From contig CAKSPL010000013.1 in the NCBI GenBank assembly GCA_934481325.1, positions 1-18,690 on the forward strand: DNA of 18,690 bases, in the 5' to 3' direction. The notes under the pieces were generated by a model, which saw nothing but the letters and a program-made list of their open reading frames with translations, searched no databases and was not told the DNA's origin. Of the stretch, positions 7,123-15,595 are shown piece by piece (the stretch's first letter is position 1; every line of letters starts with the position of its first letter). The position numbers and the translations under genes were made by a program. Source of the stretch: an uncultured Eubacteriales bacterium. Lineage in GTDB: Bacteria; Bacillota; Clostridia; Oscillospirales; CAG-272.

Positions 7123-7926
7123 TCATTCCGGCGCATTTGCACCGTCTGTGTCCTTGATTTTTCCGCTGTCTTTTTTGCGTTTTGCCAAAAGCATCACCGC
7201 CCCATAGACGGCGTAATAAGGGACAAATGCCTGCAGGAGCCACATTGCCACCGGGAAAGCCTTTCCCGCCAACACATACAGCAAATGTACAGGAGTACCC
7301 GGGAAATCCCGGGACATAAACATCAGGTTGGCACCCTCGGTGCCGGTAACCGCGCTGTAAATGCAGTTGAAAGCAAGTGCCGCCACGCACATCGCGCTCA
7401 CCAGCCCCGCGCAGTAAATCACGTCGCGGGAGCTAAGGCGCACCACACCGCGAAGGAGCAGTAGCAGCCCCAGAAACACCATCAGTCCGTGCAGGAGAAA
7501 GCTGTGCAGGGAGATGAAGTGAAGCATCGGGTACCGCGGCAGTGAGGTGTTGGGGCAGCAAAGGAAGCAGGCACCGCCAATCAGCCCCCCGGTAGCAAGG
7601 AAAACGTCGCCCACGCGCCGCACCCAGCCCTTGCCGACGGAGGAGAAAAGCCCCGCGTACAGCACGAGAGAACAATAATAAAGCGGAACGAAATCGTTTG
7701 GGTTGCGGGAGCCGGTCCGGAACAGCACAAACAGAATCTTCACAAGCTCCAATACCCACAAAAGCGCGGTGGAAATCCGTACGATGCGGCGTACCGTGCG
7801 GGCATCCGCATTCCGTGCGGCATACAGCCCGCCCGCAACGAGCAACGCGGTCACCAAAAGCAGCACCGCGTGTCCCCGGGTAAAAAGCCCGCAGGGGGGG
7901 TACTCAAAAGGGAGTGAAAAAAACAT
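7123..7926 (-). CDS. TP0381/YwaF-like integral membrane protein (TIGR02206 type)
   Basis: A 267-residue membrane protein with about seven helices. The segments NDFVPLYYCSLVLYAGLF (about 76-93), HFISLHSFLLHGLMVFLGL (about 134-152) and the late SRDFPGTPVHLLY loop are recognisable features of the family known as hypothetical integral membrane protein TP0381/YwaF (related to TMEM164). No enzymatic function is established for bacterial members that I know of. Its ATG lies 1 bp behind the stop of the preceding GT2 and its stop 7 bp before the next GT2, so expression is translationally coupled to glycan synthesis. Location suggests a role in glycan or lipid carrier handling, but that is guilt by association. 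Confidence 0.75.
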   Translation of the reverse strand: MFFSLPFEYPPCGLFTRGHAVLLLVTALLVAGGLYAARNADARTVRRIVRISTALLWVLELVKILFVLFRTGSRNPNDFVPLYYCSLVLYAGLFSSVGKGWVRRVGDVFLATGGLIGGACFLCCPNTSLPRYPMLHFISLHSFLLHGLMVFLGLLLLLRGVVRLSSRDVIYCAGLVSAMCVAALAFNCIYSAVTGTEGANLMFMSRDFPGTPVHLLYVLAGKAFPVAMWLLQAFVPYYAVYGAVMLLAKRKKDSGKIKDTDGANAPE

Positions 7927-7927
7927 A

Positions 7928-8890
7928 TCAGCTCACACTGTCCGTGTCACGGGGCGGAAAACCGATGCGCTCCTGCTCAATCACCAGCGGACGCCGGATG
8001 ATTTTGGAGCGCAGGGTCAGTACGTACTCGCCGAGAATCCCGATTGCCATCAGGTTCAGCGAGGTGCAGAACACAATCAGCGGAATCAGCCACACCCCGT
8101 GGAGGTTGTATTCCAACAGGTGAAGCACCAGGCACGCAATCGCGCCGAGGAACGATGCCGCGGCGAAAAACGCCCCGAAGAAGGTGAAAAAGCGAATCGG
8201 CGTTTTGGTGTAGATGGTAAAGCTCTGCATCGCCGCGTCATAGAGCGTGTTGAAATTGTTGTGGGTTTTTCCTGCCCGCCGCTTTGCCTGCGTGTACTTT
8301 ACCGTGGCGATATGGAAGCCCAGCTCCGCAATCACCCCGCGCAAAAACGGCGTGGGGTCATCCAGATTCCGCAACACGTCCACAAAGGTGTGATCGTAAA
8401 GCCCGAAGCCGGTAAAATGCTCAATCTGCCGCACAGAGGACATTTTGCAGATCATTTTATAGTAGCAGGTGCGGAGAAACCGCACAAATTTGTTTTCCTC
8501 GCTCTTGTTTTTGACCGCGCAAACGACCTTGTACCCCTCCTCCCACTTTTTCACCAGCCGGGGAATTACCTCAATCGGGTCCTGAAAGTCGGCACAAAGG
8601 GTTACGGTGCAGTCCCCGTCGGTCTGACAGATGCCATAGTAGGGAGAATTGAACTGCCCGAAATTGCGGGCGTTGAAAATTACGCGCACGCAAGGGTTTT
8701 CCGCCGCAAGTCCGCGCAACAGCTCTCTTGTGCGGTCGGTGGAGCAGTTGTCGATGAACAGAATATTGTAGTCGTACTCCGGGAGAGATTTTTCAAACTC
8801 GGCAATAATTGCCGCCGTGAGAGGCACTACGTTTTCTTCTTCGTTGTAGGTAGGTACCATCACACTGATTTTTTTGCGTATTTCGCTCAT
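7928..8890 (-). CDS. Polyprenyl-phosphate glycosyltransferase, GT2 (DPM1/GtrB/ArnC-like)
   Basis: A 320-residue enzyme with a GT-A domain and two C-terminal membrane helices (roughly residues 225-250 and 258-285). Motifs VMVPTYNEEENV (10-21), DNCSTDRT (47-54), RNFGQ (75-79) and DFQDP (101-105) match the DPM1/GtrB group, which transfers a hexose from a nucleotide sugar to undecaprenyl phosphate on the cytosolic face. ATG 8890 with GGGTGA about 8 nt upstream is preferred over a GTG at 8902 that overlaps the preceding stop. The resulting lipid-P-sugar would be a natural donor for the GT-C-type enzyme encoded upstream in the operon; this pairing is inferred. Confidence 0.9.
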   Translation of the reverse strand: MSEIRKKISVMVPTYNEEENVVPLTAAIIAEFEKSLPEYDYNILFIDNCSTDRTRELLRGLAAENPCVRVIFNARNFGQFNSPYYGICQTDGDCTVTLCADFQDPIEVIPRLVKKWEEGYKVVCAVKNKSEENKFVRFLRTCYYKMICKMSSVRQIEHFTGFGLYDHTFVDVLRNLDDPTPFLRGVIAELGFHIATVKYTQAKRRAGKTHNNFNTLYDAAMQSFTIYTKTPIRFFTFFGAFFAAASFLGAIACLVLHLLEYNLHGVWLIPLIVFCTSLNLMAIGILGEYVLTLRSKIIRRPLVIEQERIGFPPRDTDSVS

Positions 8891-8898
8891 ATGTAAAA

Positions 8899-9798
8899 TC
8901 ACCCGATTTCAAGAATTTTCCGGATGCCCTCGGCAAACGGAATTTCGGGAACAAAGCCCGTATCGGCGGTCAGTTCTCCGATGTCCGCCACCAAAAACAT
9001 CGGCTGGTGGGGATAATAAGGCTTCGCCCCGAAGTGAAGCACACCCGCAGGTGCCACCGTATCCCGGAGAATCTCCGCATATTCCCGCAAGGGTCTGCCT
9101 TGCCCACTGCCAAGCGGGTAAACCTTACCGTCCTTGCCGGAATCCGCCACCGCCGCCAGGGCTTTTGCCGCATCGGTCACGTAGAGATAATCCCAAATCT
9201 GCCCGCACGGGGTCAATTCCGGCACCTCCCCCGCACGAAGCGTGCGGATGAGGTAAGAGATGAGAGTCCCCTCCGCATCCCCCTTGCCGAAAACCGAAAG
9301 AATCCGTACCCACGAGTGGCGGATGCCAAGTGCCTTTGCCGCAAGGTAAGAGAGCTTACCCGCCGCATATTTGGCAATCCCGTAGCCGCTCTGCGGGTCG
9401 GTGGGGGAATCCCCCCGCAAGGGTGCCGAGGCAATGCCGTATTCCGCCTGCGAGCCCGCGCCCGTAAACGCGGTACAGCCAAAGCGGGAGGCAAGACCCA
9501 CGGCATCTATGGTGGTACGGATGTTTTTTTCCTGCACCGCCGCGTCGTCCCTGCCGCCCACGCCGGTTTTTTCCCACGCGAGATGAAGAAACGCATCCGC
9601 CCGCAGGGCGGGAATATAATCGGCATATGCCGAAAGTGCCAGCGGAATCACCGTCAGCAGCTCGGATTCCGGCAGCCCCGCCGCACGGCGGCTGCCGGGG
9701 TTGACCAGTGCAATCACCCGATCCCCCCGTGAGAGGAGAAATTCACACAGTGCCCGCCCGATCATTCCGGTAGCACCGCTGATGACATAGGTTTTCAT
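8899..9798 (-). CDS. NAD(P)-dependent sugar-nucleotide epimerase/reductase (extended SDR)
   Basis: A 299-residue extended short-chain dehydrogenase. The cofactor loop GATGMIG (8-14) follows the first strand; the catalytic Tyr-Lys pair is Y139-GIA-K143, with the GSQAEYG segment (115-121) supplying the Ser region. In 3,6-dideoxyhexose loci a reductase of this type (RfbJ/Abe, Prt/RfbS) acts after RfbH, reducing the C4 ketone to give CDP-abequose or CDP-paratose. The context (same operon as rfbFGH and next to the flippase, as in Salmonella and Yersinia O-antigen loci) supports that role, but the stereochemistry and even CDP specificity cannot be read here. The ATG has AAAGGAA upstream. Confidence 0.85.
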   Translation of the reverse strand: MKTYVISGATGMIGRALCEFLLSRGDRVIALVNPGSRRAAGLPESELLTVIPLALSAYADYIPALRADAFLHLAWEKTGVGGRDDAAVQEKNIRTTIDAVGLASRFGCTAFTGAGSQAEYGIASAPLRGDSPTDPQSGYGIAKYAAGKLSYLAAKALGIRHSWVRILSVFGKGDAEGTLISYLIRTLRAGEVPELTPCGQIWDYLYVTDAAKALAAVADSGKDGKVYPLGSGQGRPLREYAEILRDTVAPAGVLHFGAKPYYPHQPMFLVADIGELTADTGFVPEIPFAEGIRKILEIG

Positions 9799-9834
9799 AG
9801 GTTTCCTTTCCCGCCCGGCAGGCGGTGAAAATTT

Positions 9835-11064
9835 TCAGGCAACCGCTTCCCTCTCGCCGAGCCGCGCCCAGCGGAAGCCAAGGAAAATCGCCGTCAGGAA
9901 GCGAACAAGGCTTGCAATCACCATTGCCGTGGCAAAGCCCCACACGCCGAAGAAAATCGTGGCGGGAATCCCAAGCCCCAGGAAGAGAACGCCGAACACG
10001 GTGTTGATGATGACCTGATAGGATTTTTTGGCAAAGCGAATCAGCACCACCGTCACCGTTCCGGTGACAAAAAACAGCACCTGCCCGAAGCTGCCGATCA
10101 GCAAAAACGGACGCACCTGTGCCAGACTCTGCGGATACAGAATGTAAAGTGCCAGCAATCCGCCGAGTGCGCACACTCCGGTAAACAGCACGAACGCGCC
10201 GAGACAGCAAAGCGTGATAATCCGCATCATTTTGCGGGTCAGTCTGCCGTCATAGCGGGCAAGATAGCCGATCAGCACGCCGTTGAGGGGCGTGACCACC
10301 AGCGACGCCGTTTTGCCCACCAGCGTGGCAAGATAATACACCGTTACGGCACTCGCGTCCACAAACCATTTGAGAATCAGCCGGTCAGCGTTGAAAATGA
10401 GATTGGAAATCCCCTCCGACACCGTCAGAATGAGGATTCCCCGCAATACCCGCCAAAAAGCGGGCGAGGGGCGAAATGCCCCCTTGCGGAACTCCCGGTT
10501 GCAGAGAAACGCAAACACCACGCCAAGCACCTCACCGGGCAGTAGCGTCAGCGGCCAGACGTGCGTGAAATGAAACAGCACCGCACCGACCCCGTAGCCT
10601 ACGGCAACGACAAGGTAATAGAGAAAATATCTGCGGTAGTTGAGCGTGATTTTGAAAATGACGTCCGCATAATAGCGGAAAGCCATTGATACAAACAAAA
10701 GATAGTAAGTAATCTTTGTCGGTGTGTCCACCTCTACCCCGCCGAAACGGCAGACCAGGTAGCATAACGGTGCGCCGAGCAGAGACACGGCAAACAGAAA
10801 CAGATTGTAGCTCCCGTTGTCGCGGATGCGCTCCTCCTTGGGTGCAGTCATCCGCGCCAGATTTGCCGCACACCCCACCGAAACGGTAATGATATTGATA
10901 TAGGCAATCAGGTACTGCACGTTGCCGTAGCCGTCTTCCCCGAGGACGCGGCTGATTTGCGGAAACAGAAGCACCTGCGCCACCGCATTCATCAGCACCA
11001 GCCCGAGGATGCTCCAAACCGAATCCCCCAGCTGAGCGCGGTATTTTTTGAGTAATTTCAGCAT
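9835..11064 (-). CDS. Wzx-like polysaccharide flippase (MOP superfamily)
   Basis: A 409-residue, 12-helix membrane protein. The start MLKLLKKYRAQLGDSVWSILGLVLMNAVAQVLLFPQISRVLGEDGYG is typical of polysaccharide-exporting flippases, where the RxLGxxGYG motif follows helix 1-2. It would move undecaprenyl-diphosphate-linked repeat units to the outer face. Length is slightly short of the usual 420-480. Its ATG lies 9 bp behind the GT87-like gene and a 36-bp gap follows before the SDR gene. Distinct from the MATE at 2508: it belongs to the polysaccharide branch of the superfamily by its N-terminus and by its operon. Confidence 0.9.
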   Translation of the reverse strand: MLKLLKKYRAQLGDSVWSILGLVLMNAVAQVLLFPQISRVLGEDGYGNVQYLIAYINIITVSVGCAANLARMTAPKEERIRDNGSYNLFLFAVSLLGAPLCYLVCRFGGVEVDTPTKITYYLLFVSMAFRYYADVIFKITLNYRRYFLYYLVVAVGYGVGAVLFHFTHVWPLTLLPGEVLGVVFAFLCNREFRKGAFRPSPAFWRVLRGILILTVSEGISNLIFNADRLILKWFVDASAVTVYYLATLVGKTASLVVTPLNGVLIGYLARYDGRLTRKMMRIITLCCLGAFVLFTGVCALGGLLALYILYPQSLAQVRPFLLIGSFGQVLFFVTGTVTVVLIRFAKKSYQVIINTVFGVLFLGLGIPATIFFGVWGFATAMVIASLVRFLTAIFLGFRWARLGEREAVA

Positions 11065-11073
11065 AAACGGCTC

Positions 11074-12357
11074 TCAGGACTCCTCACCGACCGCCGCGTT
11101 GCCGCGCCCGTTCCGCATTTTGCGGATGAAAAGCACCACCGCCTCCGCCACCAGAAGCACCGAGAGAAATCCCGTGGCAAGATACGCCGTGATGGTAACC
11201 GTGGAGTTTTTGCCGATATTCGGAATCGGCACAAACGGCAAAATCAGGAATGCCACGCACACCGGATCCCAGCGTGAGGTCGGTTTTTTCTCATAAGTCA
11301 GCAGCAACAGCGGAATCAGCAAAAATACCACGCTGTAAGGAGAGGTCAGAGAGGGCACTGTCAGAATCAGCGCGGCACCCGTGAGAAAGTATTTCCAACG
11401 CCGCTCTCCGCAAAAAAGGAAGGGAGAAGCGAGAAACGCAATCGCCGTGACCCCGCACCAGATGTGAAACACCGCCGAAAGCAGCTTCGGAGAAACCCCG
11501 AGCAACCACGCCGTGTAGGTGGTAAAGTTGGAGGTGTGCGTTACACTGCCCACGTTGGAAAAACGCAAAACGTTCTGTACCATCCGCCAAAGGCAAACGG
11601 GGCCGCCGAAGAAAAAGGAAGGAATCAGCAAAAGCAATACGCCGTAGCCGACGCACCGCCCTGCCTCCCGATACCGCTTGTCGGCAATCAGCACCCAGCC
11701 GAAAAGGGCGGGATACAGCTTCAACCCGAACGCCGCCGCAAGGCAAATCAGCCCCAGCTCCCGCAAAACGCGGTTTTCGCTCTCGTAGGTCACGGCAAAG
11801 GCAAGCGTCAGGATGGCGGAAAGCAGAATACTGTTTCCCCGCTCCACGGCATAAATCACGGGAATGCTGAACACCGCCGCCAGCGGAAACAGAATCACCC
11901 GCCGCCCGTGGTCACGCGTGTTTTCCCGCAACAGAATGTACAATGCCATCAGCAATGCCACGGAATACAGGAAAATCATCAGATATGCCGCCGGGACGTT
12001 ACGCCACTGTTGGCGATCCTCAAACGGCGTGTTATTGTAGGACTCCGGCAGGAACCCGGAGAAAATCAGAAACAGCAGATTGGCAAGCGGCGGGTAAATC
12101 ACACTGCGGTCGGTATAGACTCCGGCGTGCTGTGCCGCGTCACGCACCGAATTGAAAAAGTCCATAAAAAGGTCGTCCCCGCTGTGGAAAAACAAATCCG
12201 CAAAGCTCTTGTCCGGCTGTCGGAAATAGTAAAGCGCACAGCAGGAAATCCCAAGAAATACGCAAATCACAAACGCCTTGCAAGGCGTGAGTGTGCGTAT
12301 GAACCGGCGCACGGCACTCTCGCGCCCCGCGCCGGTTTCAAGCTCCGGTTCCTTCAT
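11074..12357 (-). CDS. Multi-pass membrane glycosyltransferase, GT87/DUF2029-like (GT-C)
   Basis: A 427-residue protein with around ten membrane helices and an early loop carrying acidic residues (SGDDLFMDFFNSV, then YTDRSVIYPPLANLLF). The YPPLA motif, the later YAVERGNSILL and FGLKLYPALFGW segments resemble GT87/DUF2029 polyprenyl-phosphate-sugar-dependent transferases, which act on the outer face of the membrane. ATG 12357 is chosen over an upstream GTG because GGAGGAG stands 4-5 nt before it. Cytosolic N-terminus and C-terminus are charged. A Wzy-type polymerase is an alternative reading: such proteins look alike and no other polymerase candidate is in the operon. Confidence 0.72.
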   Translation of the reverse strand: MKEPELETGAGRESAVRRFIRTLTPCKAFVICVFLGISCCALYYFRQPDKSFADLFFHSGDDLFMDFFNSVRDAAQHAGVYTDRSVIYPPLANLLFLIFSGFLPESYNNTPFEDRQQWRNVPAAYLMIFLYSVALLMALYILLRENTRDHGRRVILFPLAAVFSIPVIYAVERGNSILLSAILTLAFAVTYESENRVLRELGLICLAAAFGLKLYPALFGWVLIADKRYREAGRCVGYGVLLLLIPSFFFGGPVCLWRMVQNVLRFSNVGSVTHTSNFTTYTAWLLGVSPKLLSAVFHIWCGVTAIAFLASPFLFCGERRWKYFLTGAALILTVPSLTSPYSVVFLLIPLLLLTYEKKPTSRWDPVCVAFLILPFVPIPNIGKNSTVTITAYLATGFLSVLLVAEAVVLFIRKMRNGRGNAAVGEES

Positions 12358-12393
12358 TCCGCTCCTCCTTTCCACCCGTTGCAGGGGCGGACA

Positions 12394-13734
12394 TTACGCG
12401 TTTACCGCCTCTTGGATGGTCTTTGCCATATAATCAATCATTTCGTCGGTCATTCCAGGGTACACACCCACCCAGAAGGTGCGGTTCATAATCTCATCGG
12501 TCACGCGCAGGTCCCCCACCACGCGGTATCCGGTGCCGCTCTTTCTCAGCTCGTCAAAGCAGGGGTGCTTGGTCAGGTTTCCGGCAAACAGCATTCTCGT
12601 CTGCACGCCGTGACCCTCGATATAGGAAACCACCTTTTCGCGATCCACACCCTCTCTGCAGGTCAGCAGGAATCCGAACCACGAGGGGTTTGCGTTCGGT
12701 GCCGCCACCGGGAGAATCAGTTTGTCCGCCACACCCTCCAGTGCCTTGTGCAGCCGTGCAAAATTCTCGCGGCGGCGGGCAACGAAGGAGGGGAATTTTT
12801 TCAGCTGGGCGCACCCCACCGCCGCCTGCATATCGGTGGCCTTGAGGTTGTAGCCGAAGTGGGAGTATACGTATTTATGATCATAGCCGAGCGGCAATTC
12901 CCCGTACTGACGGTCAAACCGATGCCCGCACAGATTGTCCATCCCGGAGGGGCAGACGCAGTCCCTTCCCCAGTCCCGCATCGAACGGATCACCTTGTGA
13001 AGGAGCGCGTTGTTGGTGTAAACCGCACCGCCCTCGCCCATCGTCATATGGTGCGGGGGGTAAAAGCTGCTGGTGCCGATGTCCCCCACCGTGCCGGTGA
13101 GGTAGGTCTTGCCGTCTATCGTGTACTCGGAGCCGAGCGCATCGCAGTTGTCCTCAATCAGCCAAAGGTCGTATTTGTTGCAGAAAGCCTTCACGGCGGC
13201 AAGGTCAAACGGATTGCCCAGCGTGTGCGCCACCATCACCGCGCGGGTCTTGGGGGAAAGTGCCTGTTCCAGCATCGTGACGTCAATGTTGTACTGCGGA
13301 ATCGTCACATCCACAAACACCGGCACCGCACCGTATTGCAGGATGGGGGTCACCGTGGTGGGGAAGCCCGCCGCCACCGTGATAATCTCATCTCCGCGGC
13401 GCACGCGCCGCTCCCCGAGCAGGGGCGAGGTCAGCGTCATAAACGCAATCAGATTGGCGGAGGAGCCGGAGTTGACCAGACTGCAATACTTCACACCCAG
13501 GTACTTTGCAAAATTCTTTTCAAACTCATCCGTGTATCTGCCCGCCGTCAGCCAGAATTCCAGCGCGCTGTCCACCAGATTCGTCATCTCCTCGCTGTCA
13601 TACACGCGGGAGGCGTAGGAAATGCGCTTGCCCTCACTCCATTTGTTTTTATTATGGTAGGTGTCGCAATATTCCTTTACCAGTTCCAGAATTTCCGCTT
13701 TTGCTTCGCTTTCGCTTTTTCCGTTAAAATTCAT
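12394..13734 (-). CDS. rfbH: CDP-4-keto-6-deoxy-D-glucose 3-dehydratase (E1), PLP and [2Fe-2S]
   Basis: A 446-residue DegT/aminotransferase-fold enzyme that removes the C3 hydroxyl of CDP-4-keto-6-deoxyglucose, giving the 3,6-dideoxy skeleton. The Lys that normally binds PLP is replaced by His: SSFYPPHHMTMGEGG at 222-236, with H228 at the Lys position, the hallmark of E1. Cysteines C259, C261 and C269 (C-X-C-X7-C in GRDCVCPSGMDNLCG) plus upstream C197 match the iron-sulfur ligand pattern absent from ordinary aminotransferases. Length fits. Shine-Dalgarno AGAGGA precedes the ATG; 20 bp separate it from rfbG. It needs an E3-type electron donor, for which no gene is present in this window. Confidence 0.96.
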   Translation of the reverse strand: MNFNGKSESEAKAEILELVKEYCDTYHNKNKWSEGKRISYASRVYDSEEMTNLVDSALEFWLTAGRYTDEFEKNFAKYLGVKYCSLVNSGSSANLIAFMTLTSPLLGERRVRRGDEIITVAAGFPTTVTPILQYGAVPVFVDVTIPQYNIDVTMLEQALSPKTRAVMVAHTLGNPFDLAAVKAFCNKYDLWLIEDNCDALGSEYTIDGKTYLTGTVGDIGTSSFYPPHHMTMGEGGAVYTNNALLHKVIRSMRDWGRDCVCPSGMDNLCGHRFDRQYGELPLGYDHKYVYSHFGYNLKATDMQAAVGCAQLKKFPSFVARRRENFARLHKALEGVADKLILPVAAPNANPSWFGFLLTCREGVDREKVVSYIEGHGVQTRMLFAGNLTKHPCFDELRKSGTGYRVVGDLRVTDEIMNRTFWVGVYPGMTDEMIDYMAKTIQEAVNA

Positions 13735-13754
13735 TTGATTTTCCTCTTTATATA

Positions 13755-14819
13755 TTACGCATTCAGAAACGCGTCAATCTGCCGGTCCATCACCGGGCGC
13801 ACGTCCTCGCCCGCCGCATAAGCGCGCGTCCACTCCGCCACCTTTTCAATCGCGGTGGCAAGGCTCCAGGTCGGGTGCCAGCCAAAGGTGGTTTTCAGTT
13901 TGGAGCAATCCAGCTTCAGAAAATTTGCCTCGTGCGGGCCGTGGTCGCACCGGTTGACCCAGCGAAGCCCCTCCCCCCAGGTGCGCACGAACAAATCCAC
14001 CAGATTCCCCGTGGAAAAGCAGTCCGCATCGTCAGGGCCGACGTTGTAATAGCCCGCAAATTTCCCGTCCTCATATTGCCGTGCGGCAATCATCAGATAG
14101 GCAAACAGCGGCTCCAGCACGTGCTGATAGGGGCGCGTGGAGTAAGGGTTGCGCACCACAATCTCCTCCCCTGCCAGTGCGGCACGCACGCAGTCCGGAA
14201 TGATGCGGTCCGCGGCAAAATCGCCGCCCCCGATCACGTTGCCCGCCCGCGCGGTGGAAATTGCCACCCGTCCGTCGGCAAAGAAAGAGTTCTTGTAGCT
14301 GTGTGTCACCAGCTCCGAGCAGGATTTACTGTTGGAATAAGGATCAAAGCCGTCCAGCGGCTCGTTTTCCCGATAGCCCCATTCCCACTCTTTGTTTTCA
14401 TAAACCTTGTCGGTGGTTACGTTCAGGAAGGAACGCACGCAATCGGTTTTGCGCACGCATTCGAGAATATGCACCGTCCCCATCACGTTGGTTTCGTAGG
14501 TGTACACCGGTGCGCGGTAGCTCTCGCGCACGATCGGCTGTGCCGCCAGATGCAGCACGATTTCCGGCTGTGCCGCCGAAAACGCCGCAAACAGCGCGTC
14601 AAAATCGCGGATGTCCCCGATTACCGAGGTCATCCCCTCGCCCACCTGCGCCGTTTCAAACAGCGAGGGGGTCGTCGGCGGCTCGGTGGAAAAGCCTGTC
14701 ACCACCGCACCGTATTTTTGCAAAATCCGACAAAGCCACGCGCCCTTGAAGCCGGTATGCCCGGTTACGAATACGCGCTTCCCGCGATAGAACGCGGGGT
14801 CAAACCCCGGGGCGAGCAT
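13755..14819 (-). CDS. rfbG: CDP-glucose 4,6-dehydratase
   Basis: A 354-residue extended SDR that converts CDP-glucose to CDP-4-keto-6-deoxyglucose with bound NAD. It shows the Rossmann loop GHTGFKG (20-26), HLAAQPIVRESY (89-100), the active-site TTDKVYENKEW (134-144) and Y160-SNS-K164; the GHTGFKG and TDKVYENKEW blocks are specific to CDP-glucose rather than dTDP-glucose dehydratases. The start is ATG 14819, whose A is also the last base of the rfbF stop (TGATG), so translation is coupled. An in-frame extension of 28 codons upstream falls inside rfbF and is rejected. Confidence 0.96.
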   Translation of the reverse strand: MLAPGFDPAFYRGKRVFVTGHTGFKGAWLCRILQKYGAVVTGFSTEPPTTPSLFETAQVGEGMTSVIGDIRDFDALFAAFSAAQPEIVLHLAAQPIVRESYRAPVYTYETNVMGTVHILECVRKTDCVRSFLNVTTDKVYENKEWEWGYRENEPLDGFDPYSNSKSCSELVTHSYKNSFFADGRVAISTARAGNVIGGGDFAADRIIPDCVRAALAGEEIVVRNPYSTRPYQHVLEPLFAYLMIAARQYEDGKFAGYYNVGPDDADCFSTGNLVDLFVRTWGEGLRWVNRCDHGPHEANFLKLDCSKLKTTFGWHPTWSLATAIEKVAEWTRAYAAGEDVRPVMDRQIDAFLNA

Positions 14820-15595
14820 CAGTTTTCCCACCGCTTCCACGGTGCTTTTTTGCTTGCCCAAAGGCTCTCCAAACGCTCCTTGTCGCGCATAGTGTCCATA
14901 CATTGCCAGAACCCGCGATGGCGGAATGCCATCAGCTGTCCCTCTTCTACCAGTTTTTCCAGCGGATCGCGTTCAAATACCGTGTTGTCGCCTTCAATAT
15001 AATCCAGCACCTTCGGATCCAGAATCATAAAGCCGCCGTTAATCCAGCCCACATCCGCATCGTTTTTCTCGCGGAATGCCATAATCTGATTGCTCTGAAT
15101 ATCCAGCACCCCGAAGCGGGAATCCGGATGCACGGCAGTCAGCGTTGCCAGCTTGCCGTATTTTTTGTGAAATTCCAGCTCCTTGGCAATGTCCACATTG
15201 GAAAGCCCGTCCCCGTAAGTCATACAAAACGGCTCGTCGTCCAGATACCGGCCGATGCGCTTGATGCGCCCGCCCGTCATCGTGTTGAGTCCGGTGTCCA
15301 CCACGGTCACGCGCCAGGGGTCGGATTCGGTGGCGTGTACCGTAATCTTTTCCTTTTTGATAAAATCAAAGGTCACGTCGCTGTGGTTGATGTAATAGTC
15401 GGCAAACCATTCCTTGATGACATTCTGTTTGTAGCCTGCGCAGATGATGAACTCATTCAATCCGAAGGAAGAATAATATTTCATCACGTGCCAAAGAACC
15501 GGCATTCCGCCAACCTCCACCATCGGTTTCGGGCGAAGATGCGATTCCTCGCTGATTCTGGTTCCAAAGCCTCCGGCAAGAATGACAACTTTCAT
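14819..15595 (-). CDS. rfbF: Glucose-1-phosphate cytidylyltransferase
   Basis: A 258-residue nucleotidyltransferase that makes CDP-glucose from CTP and glucose-1-phosphate, the committed step. LAGGFGTRISEESHLRPKPM (6-25) is the nucleotide-binding signature of this family, and MTYGDGLSNVDI supplies the metal-binding Asp; DSRFGVLDI and GWINGGFMIL are further typical blocks. Length matches (about 256-260). It is the first gene of the nine-gene operon, with TAGGAGA before the ATG, a 170-nt leader and a consensus promoter. Confidence 0.97.
   Translation of the reverse strand: MKVVILAGGFGTRISEESHLRPKPMVEVGGMPVLWHVMKYYSSFGLNEFIICAGYKQNVIKEWFADYYINHSDVTFDFIKKEKITVHATESDPWRVTVVDTGLNTMTGGRIKRIGRYLDDEPFCMTYGDGLSNVDIAKELEFHKKYGKLATLTAVHPDSRFGVLDIQSNQIMAFREKNDADVGWINGGFMILDPKVLDYIEGDNTVFERDPLEKLVEEGQLMAFRHRGFWQCMDTMRDKERLESLWASKKAPWKRWEN

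Noticed and set aside
5973..8896. Two plus-strand open frames of almost 400 codons (5973-7157 and 7703-8896) opposite the GT2 and TP0381-like genes
   Set aside because: Antisense shadows of well-supported genes; composition is not protein-like.
9799..9834. Small CCGCC/GGCGG hairpin between the flippase and SDR genes, considered as an internal terminator
   Set aside because: Only a 5-bp stem with no T-tract; more likely chance within a GC-rich 36-bp gap.
11464..13821. A 785-codon open frame on the plus strand across the GT87-like and rfbH genes
   Set aside because: It is antisense to two recognisable proteins, has arginine/histidine/glycine-rich composition typical of antisense frames in GC-rich DNA, and matches no family.
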